Source of the DNA: Diplonema papillatum
Taxonomy: Eukaryota > Euglenozoa > Diplonemea > Diplonemida > Diplonemidae
DNA: 64,000 nt
Direction: 5' to 3'
NCBI GenBank assembly: GCA_030068145.1
Contig: JAPJBO010000791.1
Coordinates: forward strand, 1-64,000
In this document: one piece after another, positions 61,451 through 64,000 of the stretch
How positions within the stretch are numbered: the first letter of the stretch is position 1
How the letters are laid out: every line of letters starts with the position of its first letter
Made by a program: the position numbers and the translations under genes
Notes under the pieces: model-generated
What the model saw: only the letters and a program-made list of their open reading frames with translations
The model's database searches: none
Told to the model about the DNA's origin: nothing

Positions 61451-61879
61451 TGGTCTCCATTACTATCCGGTGATGATGGTCTTGCATAGTAGTTGATGCT
61501 GGTCTCCATCATGATCACCTCAGTTCCTCCTTGCCTTACCCTTCGCCCTAGGCCCCCCTCATAAAGTCGAATCTGCCCCAAAAGTGTACAATCGCCCATA
61601 ACCCTGGTTCCCCGGCTATACGGCCAACAATTCGAACACCTAAGTTTTAGTCCCCGTCCTCTCAGCTTCTGATGGCTAGGCGTGGTGGAAGCCGAGAGTC
61701 GCATTACCGCCATCATCGCAGGTGGGGCTCTGGCCTGATTGCTGGTCGGACAACCCGGCCCTCCCAGCCCCGACGGTTACCAGGGCTACAACACGGGCCA
61801 GGCTAGATGAGGAGAGGCGGTAGCCACAACAAGCGCGTGAAAAACGAACAAGAAAAAGCAAGAAGAAGAAAAGAGAAGA

Positions 61880-62170
61880 AAAATAAAAAGAAAAAGAAAA
61901 AGACCGTTCCTGGTCCAGGAACGTGACGGTCAACCACAGCTTGCAAAGCTTGAGTCGGAGGCAGCACAGTGCCACAACCCCTTTGTCCTGTGGCTGACCG
62001 TCTCGACGAGCTTGTGTTCAGCGCAAACGCCAAGCCCCAAGGTGCGCCACGCCTTGATGCTTTAGTTTGGGAAATCGGTAGCCACTTGACCCGTAGGCCC
62101 GTGGCTCTGCAGTACCGCCGAACACGTGAAGCTTGGCTCCCGTGTAGCAGGCTTTCCCTGGTACCCATTC
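61880..62170 (+). repeat. family G repeat copy
   Basis: GGTCCAGGAACGTGACGGTC, AACCACAGCTTGCAAAGCT, GTGGCTGACCGTCTCGACGA and CTTGACCCGTAGGCCCGTGG. Reads PLCPVADRLDELVFSANAKP in the conserved frame but has a stop (TGA at about 61951) shortly before it. The counterpart is at 3027-3300 on the other strand. Confidence 0.85.
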
Positions 62171-62379
62171 TGGTTTTCCAGAAAAAGCAAAAAAAAAGAA
62201 CGGCCTCTTCATGGACGTGGCTATCCTTTTAAAATTTTCCGTTTCTTCGTCTGGTTACTTTTCGCCTTGACTTCCCGCCTTTTCGGTCCGCCTTTTTGCG
62301 TTGCCGCTGCCCCAATGGACTGCCTGAGGTCGGATTTGCCAATTCTTGCCGAAGACCGGAGCGTAAGTTCCACGAGGGA

Positions 62380-63575
62380 TGTACAGGTAGGTGTCGGTGC
62401 CTTAGTGGGGAAGTAGCAAGCATGCACTAAGCTGCACCTCACAAAACAAACAAAAGGTCGAAAGACACTAATCTGTACGTCCCGCACCTACAATCTGGCG
62501 AAACAAAGCCAAAAGCAGGACCGACCCCCCCCCGTTCGTGAGAAAAAAGCGAAGAATAATAAGTTTCGCAAGAATTCGAGCAGAAAAACAATAAACGCTA
62601 AAAAAAGAAACACGAAAACCTGTCTACCCTAACCACCACACCAGGGCTGAATCAATCACCGTGTCCCGGCAGCCATGTGATACAGAAGCACTGCCCACGA
62701 ACGAGCGGTCAGGCAGCCGCTTGTGGGCTGCCCTTCTCGCGACCGACGCTGCGCCAGCTGGATTACGCGTTCCGGGTCGCGGTGCTGGAGTGTCCCATGT
62801 TCCACGAAGGATGCGGTGCCTTAGTGGGGAAGTAGCACCACAAGCACGCACGAAGCTGAACTCCACAAACAAACAAACGGTCGAAAAGACACCAATCTGT
62901 ACGCCCATTTGGGATCGTTGGAAACAAAAATAATCCACCCTAACCACACCAGGGCTGAAGTAATCACCATGTCCCAGCACAGCCATGTGATACAGAAGCA
63001 CTGCCCACGAACGAGCGGTCAGGCAGCCGCTTGCGGCGGTGCTGGAGTGTCCCATGTTCCACGAAGGATGTGGTGCCTTAGTGGGGAAGTAACACCAAGC
63101 ACGCACGAAGCTGAACTCCACAAAAAAACAAACGGTCGAAAAGACACCAATCTGTACACCCGTTCGGGATCGTTGGAAACACAAAAAAAATCTACCCTAA
63201 CCACCCTAACCACCACACCAGGGCTGAATCAATCACCATGTCCCAGCACAGCCATGTGATACAGAAGCACTGCCCACGAACGAGCGGTCAGACAGCCGCT
63301 TGCGGCGGTGCTGGAGTGTCCCATGTTCCACGAAGGATGCGGTGCCTTAATGGGGAAGTAACACCAAGCACGCACGAAGCTGAACTCCACAAACAAACAA
63401 ACGGTCGAAAATACACCAATCTGTACACCCGTTCGGGATCGTTGGAAACACAAAAATAATCTACCCTAGCCACCCTAACCACCACACCAGGGCTGAATCA
63501 ATCACCATGTCCCAGCAGCCATGTGATACAGAAGCACTGCCCACGAACGAGCGGTCAGCCAGCCGCAGGCGCCAT
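62380..63575 (+). repeat. tandem array leading into the right-hand gene
   Basis: A partial unit (62380-62490) is followed by units from 62624, 62935, 63192 and 63461, each holding ACACCAGGGCTGAA-TAATCA, CAGCCATGTGATACAGAAGC, ACTGCCCACGAACGAGCGGT, TGTCCCATGTTCCACGAAGG and GGTCGAAAAGACACCAATCT. The last unit is cut at AGCGGTCAGCCAGCCGC, where the gene's upstream region begins. The first unit contains a gene fragment (next entry); the other units show a clean deletion of it. Confidence 0.9.
62720..62788 (+). pseudogene. fragment of the membrane-protein gene at 63678
   Basis: Encodes CGLPFSRPTLRQLDYAFRVA VL against CGLPFPRRTLRQLDYAFRVA VL in the gene (codons 35-56), with two replacement changes and several silent ones. 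Homology ends sharply at GTGCTG on the right. Units two and three of the array join TTGCG directly to GCGGTGCTGG, so the fragment was lost there, or gained once in unit one. Confidence 0.85.
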
Positions 63576-63677
63576 GGGGCTGGACGTCCCTTGACCGGTG
63601 TAGACCGTGCGGCAGCCCACGATCGCGAGAGCACGTACCCCTGCGCCGCGGTCTCGGTGCACGCGTCGGCGATCCCG

Positions 63678-64000
63678 ATGCTGTCGCGCCTGCTGCGCAC
63701 GCAGCGGCCGTCCCGCTACAGCGGCCTTCGATGGGACATGCGGATACAAGGCAACCCGGACGACATGAAGACCACTGCTTGCGGGCTGCCGTTCCCGCGG
63801 CGGACGCTGCGCCAGCTGGATTACGCGTTCCGGGTCGCGGTGCTCGTCGTGCTGCCGGTCGTCCTCCTCGCGTACAACGTCGAAACGACGAAGAGCTTCT
63901 TCGTCTTCCCCGCCGCCGCCTTCTTCTACGCCCTCGCGGTGCCGCAAACGACCGTCGGGGCCACCATCCGCTCCGTGCAGCAAATCCTAGCGTTGCTTCT
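63678..64000 (+). CDS. N-terminal part of a membrane protein, possibly FUSC-like; runs off the window
   Basis: Open from 63576 to the end of the window; the ATG at 63678 (MLSRLLRTQRPSRYSGLRWD) is the most likely start, with an alternative at 63738. The DNA is strongly GC3-rich like the other host genes. A basic, soluble N terminus (residues 1-50) is followed by a first hydrophobic helix (about 52-66, VAVLVVLPVVLLAY) and a second (about 73-90, FFVFPAAAFFYALAV). The stretch PQTTVGATIRSVQQIL then resembles the segment of FUSC/aromatic-acid-exporter type membrane proteins where a Val-Gly-Ala motif precedes an amphipathic helix. That family assignment is tentative because most of the protein is missing. 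The upstream tandem array carries a copy of codons 35-56. Confidence 0.65.
   Translation, partial: MLSRLLRTQRPSRYSGLRWDMRIQGNPDDMKTTACGLPFPRRTLRQLDYAFRVAVLVVLPVVLLAYNVETTKSFFVFPAAAFFYALAVPQTTVGATIRSVQQILALL

Overview
This window reads as nuclear DNA of a unicellular eukaryote of undetermined lineage. It is not bacterial. It has a likely spliced gene with a long intron, a PTEN-type lipid phosphatase with an N-terminal PH domain, hAT transposon remains with 8-bp target duplications, and many dispersed repeats. Coding DNA is visibly GC-rich with G or C in most third codon positions, while the surrounding DNA is mixed and full of homopolymer runs. I could not place the organism more precisely and saw no convincing tRNA, rRNA or spliced-leader gene.

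Genes. Real host genes are few. They are: the damaged 3' end of an unknown gene at 1-517, with a shortened tandem copy at 648-968; a probable two-exon gene (21930-22865 and 23761-26205) for a conserved-looking protein of unknown function; a single-exon PH-PTEN gene (40188-44051); and the first 107 codons of a membrane protein, possibly FUSC-like, that runs off the right end (63678-64000). A pair of ORFs at 54171-55124 and 55337-57697 has different base composition, is enclosed by a 28-bp direct repeat, and looks like cargo of an unclassified mobile element.

Repeats and mobile DNA. Most of the window is element remains. Many are terminal-inverted-repeat (TIR) elements in which a short TIR is followed by an array of a short motif peculiar to that element: 5531-8077, 9714-11037, 11031-12239, 33855-34638, 35154-39833, 51201-52248, 59367-60163 and 60177-60596. 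Two of them share an almost identical terminus (CACGGTGCACTAGT and CACGACGCACTAGT). There are also hAT-type elements with exact 8-bp duplications (18645-19538, 50221-50535), a TTAA-flanked MITE (53626-53983), a retroposon-like family ending in (CT)n and flanked by direct repeats (4174-4665, 26282-27244, probably 13581-13931), and tandem satellites (204 bp at 13946-15195, 77 bp at 19735-20310, 12 bp at 35552-36233, and others).

How it fits together. Several elements hold pieces of host genes. A 30-codon fragment of the PTEN PH domain with a stop codon lies inside the TIR element at 33855-34638, about 5.8 kb upstream of the intact gene. A piece of the right-hand membrane-protein gene is embedded in the tandem array directly upstream of it. 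An EF-hand exon with plausible splice sites sits inside the long-TIR element at 5531-8077. The most interesting reading is a genome where a family of related TIR elements with subterminal arrays captures and copies host exons. All family names and mechanisms here come from reading the sequence alone, without database searches.
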